NCBI RefSeq assembly: GCF_900100455.1
Contig: NZ_FNCV01000002.1
Location: 124,001 to 188,000 of the forward strand
Origin: Roseospirillum parvum
GTDB lineage: Bacteria; Pseudomonadota; Alphaproteobacteria; Rhodospirillales; Rhodospirillaceae
DNA length: 64,000 bases
Direction of reading: 5' to 3'
The position numbers and the translations under genes are program-made. Shown piece after piece: positions 1-8,847 of the stretch (positions are counted from its first letter, which is position 1; the number at the start of each line of letters is the position of its first letter). The notes below the pieces were generated by a model. That model did not search any database, was not told where the DNA came from, and saw only the letters and a program-made list of their open reading frames with translations.

Positions 1-1265
1 CCACCGACGTGCACGTGCCGACGGTCGAGCTGGACTTCACCACCACCCCGCCGGCCGACGGCGACACCATCGACGTGACCATCGGCACCGAGACCTTCAC
101 CTTCGAGTTCGACAGCAACAACTCGGTGACCACCGGCAACATCTCGGTCGCCGCCACCGGCACCCTGGACACCGACATCCAGAACCTCGCCGACCAGATC
201 CAGAACACCATGACCAGCAAGTTCGGCGAAGGCACCTGGACCCAGGTCGATACCGCCAACGACGTGGTCTCCATCGGCGGCGGCCTGGGCGTCGGCGACA
301 TCACCTCCTCGGCCGCCACCCCGGAAGCCGCGGTCGCCGCGCCGGCGTCGGTCAACATCCAGGTCACCGGGCGCTCGCTGTCGGAGATCGTCGACGACAC
401 CGCCCAGGCCATCAACGCCTTCCTGGCCAGCCAGCAGGGCGTGCCGCCGACCGTGCCCGGCGGATGGGGTAGCCGGGTGGCCGGCACCACCGGCATCACC
501 TTCATCCCCGACGCCAACGACATCCAGTTCGACACCTCGGCCCTGCTCGACAGCAACGGCAACATCGCCTCGGTGCAGCAGGACCCCAACACCACCAACG
601 TCTTCACGGTGACCGGCGTCACCGCCACCCAGAACTGGCTGGGCTCCAACCCGGCCATGGTCGAGTTCAACGGCGACGGCTCGCCGGACAAGTTCTTCGG
701 CAACGACGAGGCCACCGCCGCCGACCCCCGGGCCCGCATCCACATCGACTGGACCAACGGCGCGCTCGACATGAACGACACCACGGTGACCAGCGGCGGC
801 AGCCCGGCGATCAGCCTGTTTGCCGGCAACTACAACGTGCCCGACGGCCTGACCCAGCAGGGCGACGCCTATCAGATCAACTACATCACCCAGAACGGCG
901 CCAAGTTCGGCAACTTCGCCGGCCTGTCGATCGGCGAGGACGGCATCGTCCAGGCGCTGTTCGACAACGGCGTCACCCGTCCGGTGTTCCAGATCCCCAT
1001 TGCCACCTTCGTCAACCCCAACGCCATGGAAAGCCTGACCGGCAACGCCTGGATCGAAACCGACGGCTCGGGCCAGCCGACCGTGCGCACGGCCGGCGAT
1101 GCCGGCGCCGGGTCCATCGCCTCGGCCGCCCTGGAGGCCTCCACGGTCGATCTGGGCGAGGAGTTCACCACCATGATCACCACCCAGCGGGCCTACTCGG
1201 CGGCGGCCAAGATCATCACCACCTCCGACGAGATGCTCGACGAGCTGGTCCGCATCAAGCGGTGA
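1..1265 (+). CDS. flgE: Flagellar hook protein FlgE, 3' part (5' end outside window)
   Basis: Forms the flagellar hook, the extracellular joint between rod and filament. The reading frame is open from base 3 and the start lies upstream, so about 420 C-terminal residues are visible. The final 50 residues carry the axial-protein C-terminal helix typical of FlgE/FlgG (LGEEFTTMITTQRAYSAAAK, then an ITTSDEMLDELVRIKR-like end). Just before it is the hook D1-type stretch 'GIVQALFDNGVTRPVFQIPIATF'-like, given here only in outline. The middle part, rich in Thr, Asp and Gly, matches the variable surface domains. It precedes a TPR glycosyltransferase-like gene. Identification is firm; total length is unknown. 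Confidence 0.9.
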   Translation, partial: TDVHVPTVELDFTTTPPADGDTIDVTIGTETFTFEFDSNNSVTTGNISVAATGTLDTDIQNLADQIQNTMTSKFGEGTWTQVDTANDVVSIGGGLGVGDITSSAATPEAAVAAPASVNIQVTGRSLSEIVDDTAQAINAFLASQQGVPPTVPGGWGSRVAGTTGITFIPDANDIQFDTSALLDSNGNIASVQQDPNTTNVFTVTGVTATQNWLGSNPAMVEFNGDGSPDKFFGNDEATAADPRARIHIDWTNGALDMNDTTVTSGGSPAISLFAGNYNVPDGLTQQGDAYQINYITQNGAKFGNFAGLSIGEDGIVQALFDNGVTRPVFQIPIATFVNPNAMESLTGNAWIETDGSGQPTVRTAGDAGAGSIASAALEASTVDLGEEFTTMITTQRAYSAAAKIITTSDEMLDELVRIKR

Positions 1266-1314
1266 TCCTTAAGCGCCCGACGCCCTCGGGGAGGTCACCA
1301 TCGGGGAGGTCACC

Positions 1315-2877
1315 ATGAGCCACCCCCCCGATGGTCCGCCGCCCGGCGCGTTGGTCGAGCAGGTCGAGGCCCACCTCACCGCCGGTCGGGCCGACAAGGC
1401 CCTGGCCCTGGCCGACAGCGCGCTGGCGCTGCACCCAACCCATCCGCGCCTCAACCGTCTGGCCGCCCGCGCCGCCGAGAACCTCGGCCGGCCGGCCGAG
1501 GTGGCCACCCACGCCCGCCGCCTGCTGGCGCACAAGCCGCGCGACGCCGAGGGGCTGACCCTGCTCGGCCGGGCGCTCGACCAACTGGGCCAGCCGGACG
1601 CCGCGGAGGTCGCCTGGCGGGCCGCCATCGCCGCCGCCCCCAGCGCCATCCCGGCGCGGCTCGCCCTGGCCGTCCACCTCACCGCCCGGCGGCGCGACGA
1701 GGAGGCCCTGCCCCTGCTCCACGGCCTGGCCCGCGACCTGCCCAACCGGCCCGAGGTGTGGCGCAACCTGGGCAATGCCCTGTTCCGCAGCCGCCGCGCC
1801 GGCGCCGCCCTGGAGGCCTTCTGGCAGGCCACCCGGCTGGCCCCGGACGATCCTCACGCCTGGATCGGCCTGGGCGTCGCCCGGCGCCGGCTGGACCGCC
1901 TGCCCGGCGCCATCGAGGCGCAGCGCCGCGCCGTTGCCCTGGCCCCCGAGTTGCCCGAGGCCAACTGGAACCTGGCCACCGCCTGCCTCGCCGCCGGCCG
2001 GCTGAAGGAAGGCTTCGCGCTCTACGAATGGCGCCTGAAGCGCCCGGGCCGCGCCCCCACCCTGCCCGACCTGCCGCTGTGGCACGACCAGCCGCTGGCC
2101 GGCCGGCGCCTGCTGGTGGCCATCGAGCAGGGCATCGGCGACATGATCCAGATGTTGCGCTTCCTGCCCGCCCTGGCCGAACGGGGGGCCGAGGTGACCG
2201 TGCAATGCCACCCGGGGTGCGGCCGTCTGTTCCAAAGCGCCCCCGGGGCCGCCCGGGTGGTCGAGGCCGGGGCGGCGCTGCCCGGCGACCTCGATCTGGT
2301 GGTGCCGGCGATGAGCCTGCCGCAGCGCCTGGGCATCGACGCCGACGATCTGCCCGGGGCGCTGCCCTGTTTGCGCCCGCCGACCGACGTCGACCTGCCC
2401 GGGTTGCCTGCCGGACGATGCGTCGGGGTGGTCTGGGCCGGCAACCCCAAGCACGAGGACGACCGCCGACGCAGCCTTCACCCCCGGCTGCTGGCCCCGC
2501 TCGGTCGCCTGCCCGGGACCACGCTGGTCTCGCTGCAGGTGGGGGCGCGGGCCCAATTGGCCGCCGGTCCCGACAGTCCGCCCCTGCTCGACGCCGCCCC
2601 CTGGCTGACCGACCTCGCCGCCACCGCCGCCCTGATCCAGCGTCTGGATACCGTGGTCACCGTCGATACCGCCGTCGCCCACCTGGCCGGCGCCCTGGGC
2701 CATCCGGCCCTGGTCCTGTTGCCCACCGGCGCCGACTGGCGCTGGGGCCCGACCGGAAGCTCAACCCCCTGGTACCCCGCGCTGACCCTGGTCCGGCAGA
2801 CCAAACCCGGCGACTGGACCGGGCCGGTGGCCGAGGTCGCCCAATGGCTGAGCGGCAAGGGGGCGCTGCCCCCTTGA
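1315..2877 (+). CDS. TPR protein with glycosyltransferase-like C-terminal domain
   Basis: 520 aa. The N-terminal half (about residues 10-240) is a run of TPR helices (for example PEVWRNLGNALF, PHAWIGLGVARRRL, PEANWNLATACLAAGRL). The C-terminal half resembles the glycosyltransferase-9-like domain often fused to TPRs: 'IEQGIGDMIQMLRFLPAL', 'GVVWAGNPKHEDDRRRS', 'DTVVTVDTAVAHLAGAL' and a closing 'DWRWGP...STPWYP' motif. Start ATG follows a GGGGAGG-type site. Lying directly after flgE, it could glycosylate flagellar or other surface proteins; this is inference. Oddity: the last residues KGALPP and the stop codon are supplied by the intergenic palindromic element. Confidence 0.75.
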   Translation: MSHPPDGPPPGALVEQVEAHLTAGRADKALALADSALALHPTHPRLNRLAARAAENLGRPAEVATHARRLLAHKPRDAEGLTLLGRALDQLGQPDAAEVAWRAAIAAAPSAIPARLALAVHLTARRRDEEALPLLHGLARDLPNRPEVWRNLGNALFRSRRAGAALEAFWQATRLAPDDPHAWIGLGVARRRLDRLPGAIEAQRRAVALAPELPEANWNLATACLAAGRLKEGFALYEWRLKRPGRAPTLPDLPLWHDQPLAGRRLLVAIEQGIGDMIQMLRFLPALAERGAEVTVQCHPGCGRLFQSAPGAARVVEAGAALPGDLDLVVPAMSLPQRLGIDADDLPGALPCLRPPTDVDLPGLPAGRCVGVVWAGNPKHEDDRRRSLHPRLLAPLGRLPGTTLVSLQVGARAQLAAGPDSPPLLDAAPWLTDLAATAALIQRLDTVVTVDTAVAHLAGALGHPALVLLPTGADWRWGPTGSSTPWYPALTLVRQTKPGDWTGPVAEVAQWLSGKGALPP

Positions 2878-3034
2878 CCCCCGCCGGGGGGACCAGGGGT
2901 CCCCCCGGACCCCCGCCGTGACTTAAAACCCCACCGAGGGGGGCAAGCCCCCCTCGGTGGGGTTTTGATTCATGGTGGGGTCTGGGGAGGCCCCCGGCCT
3001 CCCCAGCGGGGTTCAAAGGGGCGGCGCCCCTTTG
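2856..3034. repeat. Composite palindromic element, copy A (forward orientation)
   Basis: A 179-bp block filling the gap between two convergent genes. It is a series of five hairpins: an outer one (CAAGGGGGC-GCT-GCCCCCTTG), a left arm (CCGGGGGGACC-AGG-GGTCCCCCCGG), a centre, a right arm (CTGGGGAGGC/GCCTCCCCAG) and an outer right one (CAAAGGGGC-GGC-GCCCCTTTG). The central hairpin at 2925-2966 is a perfect 19-bp stem with a CAAG loop, bounded by A4 on one side and T4 on the other, as expected of a bidirectional intrinsic terminator. The first 22 bases are coding, forming the end of the TPR gene. Confidence 0.85.
2925..2966. terminator. Bidirectional intrinsic terminator inside element copy A
   Basis: Perfect 19-bp stem: AAAACCCCACCGAGGGGGG at 2925-2943, loop CAAG, and the complementary arm ending in GGTTTT at 2948-2966. 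A and T runs flank it on both sides, so it can stop transcripts from the TPR gene (plus) and the UDP-glucuronate decarboxylase gene (minus). Confidence 0.85.
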
Positions 3035-3038
3035 CAGC

Positions 3039-4013
3039 TCAGGCCATGCGGCTTCCGGCGAGCAGGTCCTCGAAGTACGGAATGGTCTTGGTCAGGCCGT
3101 CACGCAGGGCGATGGTGGGCTGCCATTTGAGGGCCGAGCTGGCGAAGGTGATGTCGGGCTGGCGCTGCATCGGGTCGTCCGCCGGCAGCGGCTTGAAGAC
3201 CAGCCGCGAGCCCGAGCCGGTCAGCTCGATGACGGTTTCGGCCAGTTGGCGGATGGTGAACTCGTCCGGGTTGCCGAGGTTCATGGGGCCGATGATCTCG
3301 TCCGGCGCGGCCATCAGCTTGAGGAAGCCGTCGATCAGATCATCGACATAGCAGAAGCTGCGGGTCTGGGTGCCCTCGCCATAGATAGTGATGGGCTCGC
3401 CCTTCAGCGCCTGGACGATGAAGTTGGAGACCACCCGGCCATCGCCCGGATGCATCCTCGGCCCGTAGGTGTTGAAGATGCGGGCCACCCGGATGTTCAC
3501 CCCGTGCTGGCGGTGATAGTCGAAGAACAGGGTCTCGGCGCAGCGCTTGCCTTCGTCGTAGCAGGCCCGTGGGCCGATGGGATTGACGTTGCCGCGATAG
3601 GTTTCCGGCTGCGGGTGGATTTCCGGATCGCCGTAGACCTCGCTGGTCGAGGCCTGGAAGATGCGCGCCCCCAGGCGCTTGGCCAGCCCCAGCATGTTGA
3701 TGGCGCCATGGACGCTGGTCTTGGTGGTCTGCACCGGGTCGTGCTGGTAGTGCACCGGCGAGGCCGGGCAGGCCAGGTTGTAGATCTCGTCCACCTCGAC
3801 GAACAGCGGAAAGGTCACGTCGTGGCGCATCAGCTCGAAGTGGGGGTGGTCGAGCAGGTGCACGATGTTGTCGCGCCCGCCGGTGAAGAAGTTGTCGACG
3901 CACAGCACGTCGGCCCCGGCGTCGAGCAATCGCTCGCACAGATGCGAGCCGAGGAAGCCGGCCCCCCCGGTGACCAACACCCGACGACGACGATACGGCA
4001 TGCGACCCATCAA
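3039..4013 (-). CDS. UDP-glucuronate decarboxylase (UDP-xylose synthase), SDR family
   Basis: 324 aa, the usual length of bacterial UXS. Converts UDP-glucuronate to UDP-xylose (or a 4-keto-pentose intermediate) in the cytoplasm for surface polysaccharide synthesis. The N-terminus has the NAD-binding '[17 protein letters not shown]' followed by '[11 protein letters not shown]', 'STSEVYGDP', and the catalytic Tyr/Lys in '[14 protein letters not shown]'. '[10 protein letters not shown]' and '[13 protein letters not shown]' are UXS family signatures. Start could be the first Met or the MPYRRR Met 12 bases later. It lies upstream of the composite element and downstream of a formyltransferase gene on the same strand, an arrangement reminiscent of the two halves of ArnA. 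Confidence 0.88.
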   Translation of the reverse strand: MMGRMPYRRRRVLVTGGAGFLGSHLCERLLDAGADVLCVDNFFTGGRDNIVHLLDHPHFELMRHDVTFPLFVEVDEIYNLACPASPVHYQHDPVQTTKTSVHGAINMLGLAKRLGARIFQASTSEVYGDPEIHPQPETYRGNVNPIGPRACYDEGKRCAETLFFDYHRQHGVNIRVARIFNTYGPRMHPGDGRVVSNFIVQALKGEPITIYGEGTQTRSFCYVDDLIDGFLKLMAAPDEIIGPMNLGNPDEFTIRQLAETVIELTGSGSRLVFKPLPADDPMQRQPDITFASSALKWQPTIALRDGLTKTIPYFEDLLAGSRMA

Positions 4014-4094
4014 CCGGTTTCCATTTTCTCAAAGTTGCCTGCTGCGGCGCTTCTACCCCATCCGGCCGGGCGGGGAAACCACCTCGGCGCCGGC

Positions 4095-4802
4095 TCAGCG
4101 CCGGGAGCGCCCGGCGCGGCTGGCGGCGGCGGGGTCGCGCTGGTTGTCGAGCACGAAGCGCTGGCCGAAGATGCGGATCGACAGGGCATGCTCCGGCCCT
4201 TCGCCGACCGCCCGGTAGCGGCGGTCGAATTCGGCCGCGTCGATGCGGCTGGGCAGTTGGCACAGGGCCTCGAAATCGGCCCGCCGGTGGGCCGGGCCGG
4301 ACCACTGGACGTCCGGCAGGTGGGGCAGCGGGGTGTCGATGTCGGCCAGTTGCGGGGCCAGACGCCCGACCATGGCCAGCGCCGAGGCCAGGCTCAGCCG
4401 GTCGAGCCGCCAGCGTTCGGCCGGGGCGGGCATGGGGAAGCGGTCGACGGCGACAATCGGGCCGCTGTCCACCCCCTCGGCCATTTCGTGCAGGGTGGTG
4501 CCGAAGGTCGGCAGCCCCTGGTAGATGGCGTGTACCGAGGGATAGAGGCCGCGCACCTCGGGCGGTCCGGGGTGCAGGTTGTAGGCCGGGCCGGGCAGCG
4601 CCTTCAAAAGCGCCGGCGGCACCACCACGCCGCTGCAGAAGGCCATCAGGCGGACCCGGGGCGGCGCCTCGGCAAGGGCCTTTTCAAGATGGCCCAGGCT
4701 GTGGGCGACCTTCAGGCCCAGGCCCCGGTCGTCGCTTCTCAGGCGCCGGATCAGGTCGGGCACCGGCTCGGGATCGGTCAGCAGGATCAGGCAGCGGTTC
4801 AT
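4095..4802 (-). CDS. Formyltransferase-family protein (Fmt N-terminal domain only)
   Basis: 235 aa. Resembles the formyl-H4folate-dependent formyltransferase domain shared by Fmt, ArnA and sugar-nucleotide N-formyltransferases. The catalytic triad of that fold is visible: Asn and His in '[12 protein letters not shown]' and Asp in '[12 protein letters not shown]'. There is no Fmt C-terminal tRNA-binding domain, and no def gene is adjacent, so an initiator-tRNA role is unlikely. I chose ATG 4802 (MNRCLILL), since the protein fold starts there; an upstream in-frame ATG at 4874 would add 24 unrelated residues. It is 81 bp upstream of the UDP-glucuronate decarboxylase on the same strand, so formylation of an amino sugar is inferred. 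Substrate unknown. Confidence 0.7.
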   Translation of the reverse strand: MNRCLILLTDPEPVPDLIRRLRSDDRGLGLKVAHSLGHLEKALAEAPPRVRLMAFCSGVVVPPALLKALPGPAYNLHPGPPEVRGLYPSVHAIYQGLPTFGTTLHEMAEGVDSGPIVAVDRFPMPAPAERWRLDRLSLASALAMVGRLAPQLADIDTPLPHLPDVQWSGPAHRRADFEALCQLPSRIDAAEFDRRYRAVGEGPEHALSIRIFGQRFVLDNQRDPAAASRAGRSRR

Positions 4803-4835
4803 GGCACGAGGCTCCGGGGCGGCACGATCCGCCGT

Positions 4836-4858
4836 CGGTGGGCAACTCTTGCCCACCG
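4836..4858. promoter_or_regulatory. Perfect 10-bp inverted repeat in the formyltransferase/fliF divergent region
   Basis: CGGTGGGCAA, a CTC spacer, then TTGCCCACCG. It lies 33 bp upstream of the formyltransferase start and about 165 bp upstream of fliF. No T-run follows on either strand, so an operator is more likely than a terminator. No known regulator is recognised. Confidence 0.45.
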
Positions 4859-5022
4859 TTAACACGTTCTTCACCGCCCGGCACTAGGGTCGTCAGGCTG
4901 GCTTGTCCCCCTTTATCGCAAAGGCCGGGGGCAAGGCGGCGACCACCGCTTAAGGCCGCACGCGCCGCCCCCCCATGCCCCGGGGCCGGCGCCGCCGGCA
5001 CCAACCGGGGACATCGAAGACC

Positions 5023-6681
5023 GTGGCCGGATTCGTTCAGCAGATGCGCAACCTGGGTCCCGCCCGCCTGGCCGCCATGGCCGGCATGGGGCTGGCCCTG
5101 TTGGCCTTCATCGCCTTTTTCGCCACCCGCTTCACGACCCAGCCGATGGAGCTTCTGTACGGCAATCTGGCGGCCGGCGAGGCGAAGACGATCATCGCCC
5201 AGCTCGAGGATCAGCAGATCCCCTACGAGATGCGGGCCAACGGCACCGAGATTTTCGTCCCCGCCGACCAGCAACTGAAGCTGCGCGTGCAGTTGGCCGA
5301 GATGGCGCTGCCCACCGGGGCCAGCATGGGCTACGAGGTGTTCGACCAGCAGGGCACCCTGGGCTCGACCAGTTTCATGCAGAACGTCAACCTGCTGCGC
5401 GCCCTGGAGGGCGAGTTGGCGCGCACCGTTCGAGCCATCGACAGCGTGCAGGCGGCGCGCGTCCATCTGGTGCTGCCCAAGCGCGAGATGTTCAGCCGCG
5501 AAACCCAGGAGCCCTCGGCGGCGGTCTACGTCAAGCTGAACGCCGGCAGCCTGAGGAGCGAGCAGATCACCGCCATCCAGCAGTTGGTGGCGGCCTCGGT
5601 GCCCCAATTGTCGCCGCAGAAGGTGTCGATCGTCGACGAGCACGGGCGGCTTTTGTCCAGCGGCTTCGAGGACCAGGAACAGATGGTCGCCATGCGCCAG
5701 GAGGAAATGCGCCGCGACTACGAGAGAACCCTGTCCGACAAGATCGTCAGCCTGCTCGAACGCACGGTGGGGCCGGGCAAGGTGCAGGCCCGGGTCAGCG
5801 CCGACATGGACTTCGACCGTCAGGTGATCGAGGAAGAGGTCTACGATCCGGACGGCCAGGTGGTGCGCTCGACCACGACGCGCGAGGAAACCATCGCCTC
5901 GACCGAGAACGATCAGGGCGCGGTGACCGTCGAGCAGAACCTGCCCGACCCCGGTCTGGGCGGCAACAACCCGACGGCCAGCAACAACGAAAGCCGGATC
6001 GAGGAAACGGTCAACTACGAGATCAGCCGCCGGGTCACCAACCGGGTCAAGGAAAGCGGCATCGTGCAGCGCCTGACCGTGGCGGTGATGGTCGACGGCA
6101 TCACCGAGCCGCCCCCCGCCGACGCCGCCGAGGACGCCCAGCCCACCTACACCCCGCGCAGCGAGGAGGACATGGAGAAGCTGGGCGCCCTGGTCCGCTC
6201 GGCGATCGGCTACGACGCCAACCGGGGCGATCAGGTGGAGCTGGTCAACCTGCGCTTCGCCCAGCTCGACACCGGCCTGGACGACGCCGTGCCGTGGGAA
6301 TTCCTGGGCTTCACCAAGGAAGAGGTGATGCGCATGGCCGAGGGCCTGGGCGTCGCCGTGGTCGCCATCCTGGCCATCCTTCTGGTGGTGCGACCGCTGG
6401 TCAACCGGGCCTTCGAGACCATGCCGGCGACCGACGAGCACGGCCAGCGCCTGCTCACCGCCGAGGGCGCCGGAGCGCCGCAACTGGCCGGACCGGGCGG
6501 CATGCCCATCCCCAGCGGCATGGTCGACGAGGATTTGGAAATCCCCGAGGACCTGATCGACATCGACAAGGTGGAAGGCCGGGTGAAGGCCTCCAGCCTG
6601 CGCAAGATCGGCGAGATCGTCGACAAGCATCCGGAAGAGGCGTTGAGCATCATCCGCAACTGGCTCTACCAGGAAAGCTGA
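5023..6681 (+). CDS. fliF: Flagellar M-ring protein FliF
   Basis: 552 aa from GTG 5023. FliF forms the MS ring in the inner membrane, the base on which rotor and export gate assemble. Two membrane spans are visible: residues about 17-38 (LALLAFIAFFATRF region) and about 443-462 (GVAVVAILAILLVV). Between them lie the periplasmic ring-building motifs ('ALEGELARTV', 'VQAARVHLVLPKREMF', 'EETVNYEISRRV'). The C-terminal tail binds FliG. An upstream ATG at 4975 would add 16 Arg/Gly-rich residues and lacks a good ribosome site, so GTG 5023 after a GGGGA is preferred. First gene of a long flagellar operon. Confidence 0.93.
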   Translation: MAGFVQQMRNLGPARLAAMAGMGLALLAFIAFFATRFTTQPMELLYGNLAAGEAKTIIAQLEDQQIPYEMRANGTEIFVPADQQLKLRVQLAEMALPTGASMGYEVFDQQGTLGSTSFMQNVNLLRALEGELARTVRAIDSVQAARVHLVLPKREMFSRETQEPSAAVYVKLNAGSLRSEQITAIQQLVAASVPQLSPQKVSIVDEHGRLLSSGFEDQEQMVAMRQEEMRRDYERTLSDKIVSLLERTVGPGKVQARVSADMDFDRQVIEEEVYDPDGQVVRSTTTREETIASTENDQGAVTVEQNLPDPGLGGNNPTASNNESRIEETVNYEISRRVTNRVKESGIVQRLTVAVMVDGITEPPPADAAEDAQPTYTPRSEEDMEKLGALVRSAIGYDANRGDQVELVNLRFAQLDTGLDDAVPWEFLGFTKEEVMRMAEGLGVAVVAILAILLVVRPLVNRAFETMPATDEHGQRLLTAEGAGAPQLAGPGGMPIPSGMVDEDLEIPEDLIDIDKVEGRVKASSLRKIGEIVDKHPEEALSIIRNWLYQES

Positions 6682-6703
6682 GACCTGAGGCGACGGGAAA
6701 ACG

Positions 6704-7723
6704 ATGGGACGGGTCAAGGAAGACTATCGCAGCCTGACCGGGGCACAGAAAGCGGCGGTGCTGCTGCTGGCCCTGGGCGAGGACCATTCCGCGCGCATCT
6801 TCGGCATGATGGATGACGAGGAAATCCGCGAGCTGTCGCAGATCATGGCCGGCCTGGGGACCATCTCCTCGAGCCTGGTCGAGCGCCTGTTCGTCGAGTT
6901 CGCCGACGCCATTTCCAACACCGGCTCGCTGGTCGGCTCCTACGACACCACCGAACGCCTGCTGATGAAGACCCTGCCCACCGACCGGGTCAACCAGATC
7001 ATGGAGGAAATCCGCGGTCCGGCCGGGCGCACCATGTGGGACAAGCTGGGCAACGTGAACGAGCAGGTGCTGGCCAACTACCTGAAGAACGAATACCCGC
7101 AGACCGTCGCCGTGGTGCTGTCCAAGGTGAAGCCCGATCACGCCGCCCGCGTGCTGGCCCTGCTGCCGGAGGGCTTCGCCATGGAGGTGATCATGCGCAT
7201 GCTTCACATGGAGGCCGTCCAGAAGGAGGTGCTGGACGGCGTCGAACGCACCCTGAGGACCGAGTTCATGTCCAACCTGGCCCGCACCGCGCGCCGCGAC
7301 GCCCACGAGATGATGGCCGAGATCTTCAACAACCTCGACCGCAACACCGAGGCCCGCTTCATCTCGGCGCTGGAAGAGCGCAACCGCGAATCGGCCGAGA
7401 AGATCAAGCAGCTCATGTTCACCTTCGAGGATCTGGCGCGCATCGACAGCCAGGGCATCCAGACCCTGCTGCGCTCGGTCGAGAAGGACCGTCTGGCGAT
7501 GGGCCTCAAGGGAGCCTCGGAAACCACCAAGGAGCTGTTCTTCGGCAACATGTCCGAACGCGCCGGCAAGATGCTGCGCGAGGACATGGAGGCAATGGGC
7601 CCGGTCCGCCTGCGCGAGGTGGACGAGGCGCAGAACGAAATCGTCACCCTGGCCAAGGAGCTGGCCGCCAGTGGCCAGATCGTCATCTCCGAGGGCAAGG
7701 AAGACGACGAGCTGGTGTACTGA
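6704..7723 (+). CDS. fliG: Flagellar motor switch protein FliG
   Basis: 339 aa, standard length. FliG sits on FliF in the cytoplasmic C-ring and interacts with MotA to generate torque. The N-terminal domain ([20 protein letters not shown]), the middle domain containing an EHPQ-equivalent stretch ('[14 protein letters not shown]'), and the C-terminal torque helix region ('[19 protein letters not shown]', charged residues conserved) are all present. The stop TGA shares one base with the ATG of fliH, so the two are translationally coupled. Confidence 0.95.
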   Translation: MGRVKEDYRSLTGAQKAAVLLLALGEDHSARIFGMMDDEEIRELSQIMAGLGTISSSLVERLFVEFADAISNTGSLVGSYDTTERLLMKTLPTDRVNQIMEEIRGPAGRTMWDKLGNVNEQVLANYLKNEYPQTVAVVLSKVKPDHAARVLALLPEGFAMEVIMRMLHMEAVQKEVLDGVERTLRTEFMSNLARTARRDAHEMMAEIFNNLDRNTEARFISALEERNRESAEKIKQLMFTFEDLARIDSQGIQTLLRSVEKDRLAMGLKGASETTKELFFGNMSERAGKMLREDMEAMGPVRLREVDEAQNEIVTLAKELAASGQIVISEGKEDDELVY

Positions 7724-8835
7724 TGACACGCCCGGTCATTGCCCCCTCGGCGACCGCCGCCACTCCGCCCGACCCCCACGGCTCGGCCCGCCCGGAGAAG
7801 GGCGCGCCGGTGCGCCGCTTCCTGTTCGATCGACGCTTCGACCGGCCGGCCGAGGCCACCCCGGCGGCCGACAACGAAGGCAGCGAGGAAACCCGCCCAC
7901 TGTACGACCTGTACGACCTGGGCGACGAGGATCCCGCCCTGCCCGGCGTCGACCAGCCCCCGGAATCGGCCGACGAGCCGGAAGAGACACCGCCGCCCCC
8001 CACCTACAGCGCCGAGGAGCTGGAAGAGGCGCGCGCCGAGGCCCACGCCCGGGGCCGCGCCGAGGCCTTCGAGGAAATGGCCACCGCCATCGACCGGCAG
8101 GCCGCCGACGCCCTGGAAAGCGTCGCCCAGGTGCTGCCCGAGGCGGTGCGTCAGGTGCGCGCCCTGACCGACACGGCGGTCGAACAGGCGGCCGGGGTGG
8201 CCGCCGCCATCGCCCGCAAGGTGCTGCCGGCCAGTGCCGATCAGGTCATGCTGGACGAGTTGAAGGCCCTGCTGGCCAGCGTCCTGCCCGACCTGCTGGA
8301 AGAACCGAGGCTGGTCGTCCGGGTCCACGAAAGCCTCGCCGAGACGGTGCGCCAGCGCCTGCAGCCAATGGCCGAAACGGCCGGCTTCGAGGGCCGTCTG
8401 GTGGTCATCGGCGACACCCTGACCGCCCCCGGCGATGGCCGCGTGGAATGGGCCGGTGGCGGGGTGGAACGCCGCCTGGACCGGCTGTGGGCGCAGATCG
8501 ACACCGCCCTGTCGGAACACCTGGGCACCCACCCCGACCTCACCGAAACGCCACCGGCCGGCCCGACGCTGGGTCAGGCCGCCCCGGCGGCCCAGCCCCA
8601 GACGGCCCCGACCGATGCCGGGCCAGCGGATGCCGAACCGACGAATGCCGAACCAGCGGATGCCGGGCCGGTCGACGACGAGCCGACCACCGCCCCCACC
8701 CCGGCGGCGGCCGCGCCCGCCGAGCCTCCGCCCGCCGGCCCCGATGCCGATGCCGATGCCGATGCCGATGCCGGCCCCGACACCGATGCCGGTGCCAAGC
8801 CCGAAACCGACTCCGACCCACCTTCCGCCCGATAG
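7723..8835 (+). CDS. fliH: Flagellar export regulator FliH, with a repetitive C-terminal tail
   Basis: 370 aa. FliH binds and regulates the export ATPase FliI. The core, about residues 100-270, has the long charged helix 'YSAEELEEARAEAHARGRAEAF' (AxxxG-like repeats) and the globular 'ADQVMLDELKALLASVLPDLLEEPRLVVRVHES' region, quoted in part. Position between fliG and fliN supports the call. ATG overlaps the fliG stop. The last roughly 90 residues are low complexity: repeats of (T/A)(D/N)AEPADAGP and then a run of Asp-Ala pairs encoded by tandem GATGCC hexamers. This tail is longer than usual and probably disordered. Confidence 0.82.
   Translation: MTRPVIAPSATAATPPDPHGSARPEKGAPVRRFLFDRRFDRPAEATPAADNEGSEETRPLYDLYDLGDEDPALPGVDQPPESADEPEETPPPPTYSAEELEEARAEAHARGRAEAFEEMATAIDRQAADALESVAQVLPEAVRQVRALTDTAVEQAAGVAAAIARKVLPASADQVMLDELKALLASVLPDLLEEPRLVVRVHESLAETVRQRLQPMAETAGFEGRLVVIGDTLTAPGDGRVEWAGGGVERRLDRLWAQIDTALSEHLGTHPDLTETPPAGPTLGQAAPAAQPQTAPTDAGPADAEPTNAEPADAGPVDDEPTTAPTPAAAAPAEPPPAGPDADADADADAGPDTDAGAKPETDSDPPSAR
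8611..8775 (+). repeat. In-frame tandem repeats in the fliH 3' end
   Basis: Irregular 15-bp units of the type CCAGCGGATGCCGAA (8611-8670) followed by five consecutive GATGCC hexamers (about 8743-8772). Both repeat lengths are multiples of three, so copy-number change would lengthen or shorten the tail without a frameshift. Confidence 0.7.
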
Positions 8836-8847
8836 GGGACCCCGGCC

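Noticed and set aside
2856-3034. Composite element as an insertion sequence
   Set aside because: No transposase frame fits within 180 bp and no target duplication is evident; a non-autonomous or domesticated repeat is the most that can be said.
4095-4802. Formyltransferase as methionyl-tRNA formyltransferase (fmt)
   Set aside because: The protein lacks the C-terminal tRNA-binding domain and is too short; no def gene is adjacent.
4859-5022. Sigma-54 promoter (TGGC-N9-TTGC type) for fliF
   Set aside because: A CTGGCTTG is present, but no GC element follows at the right distance.
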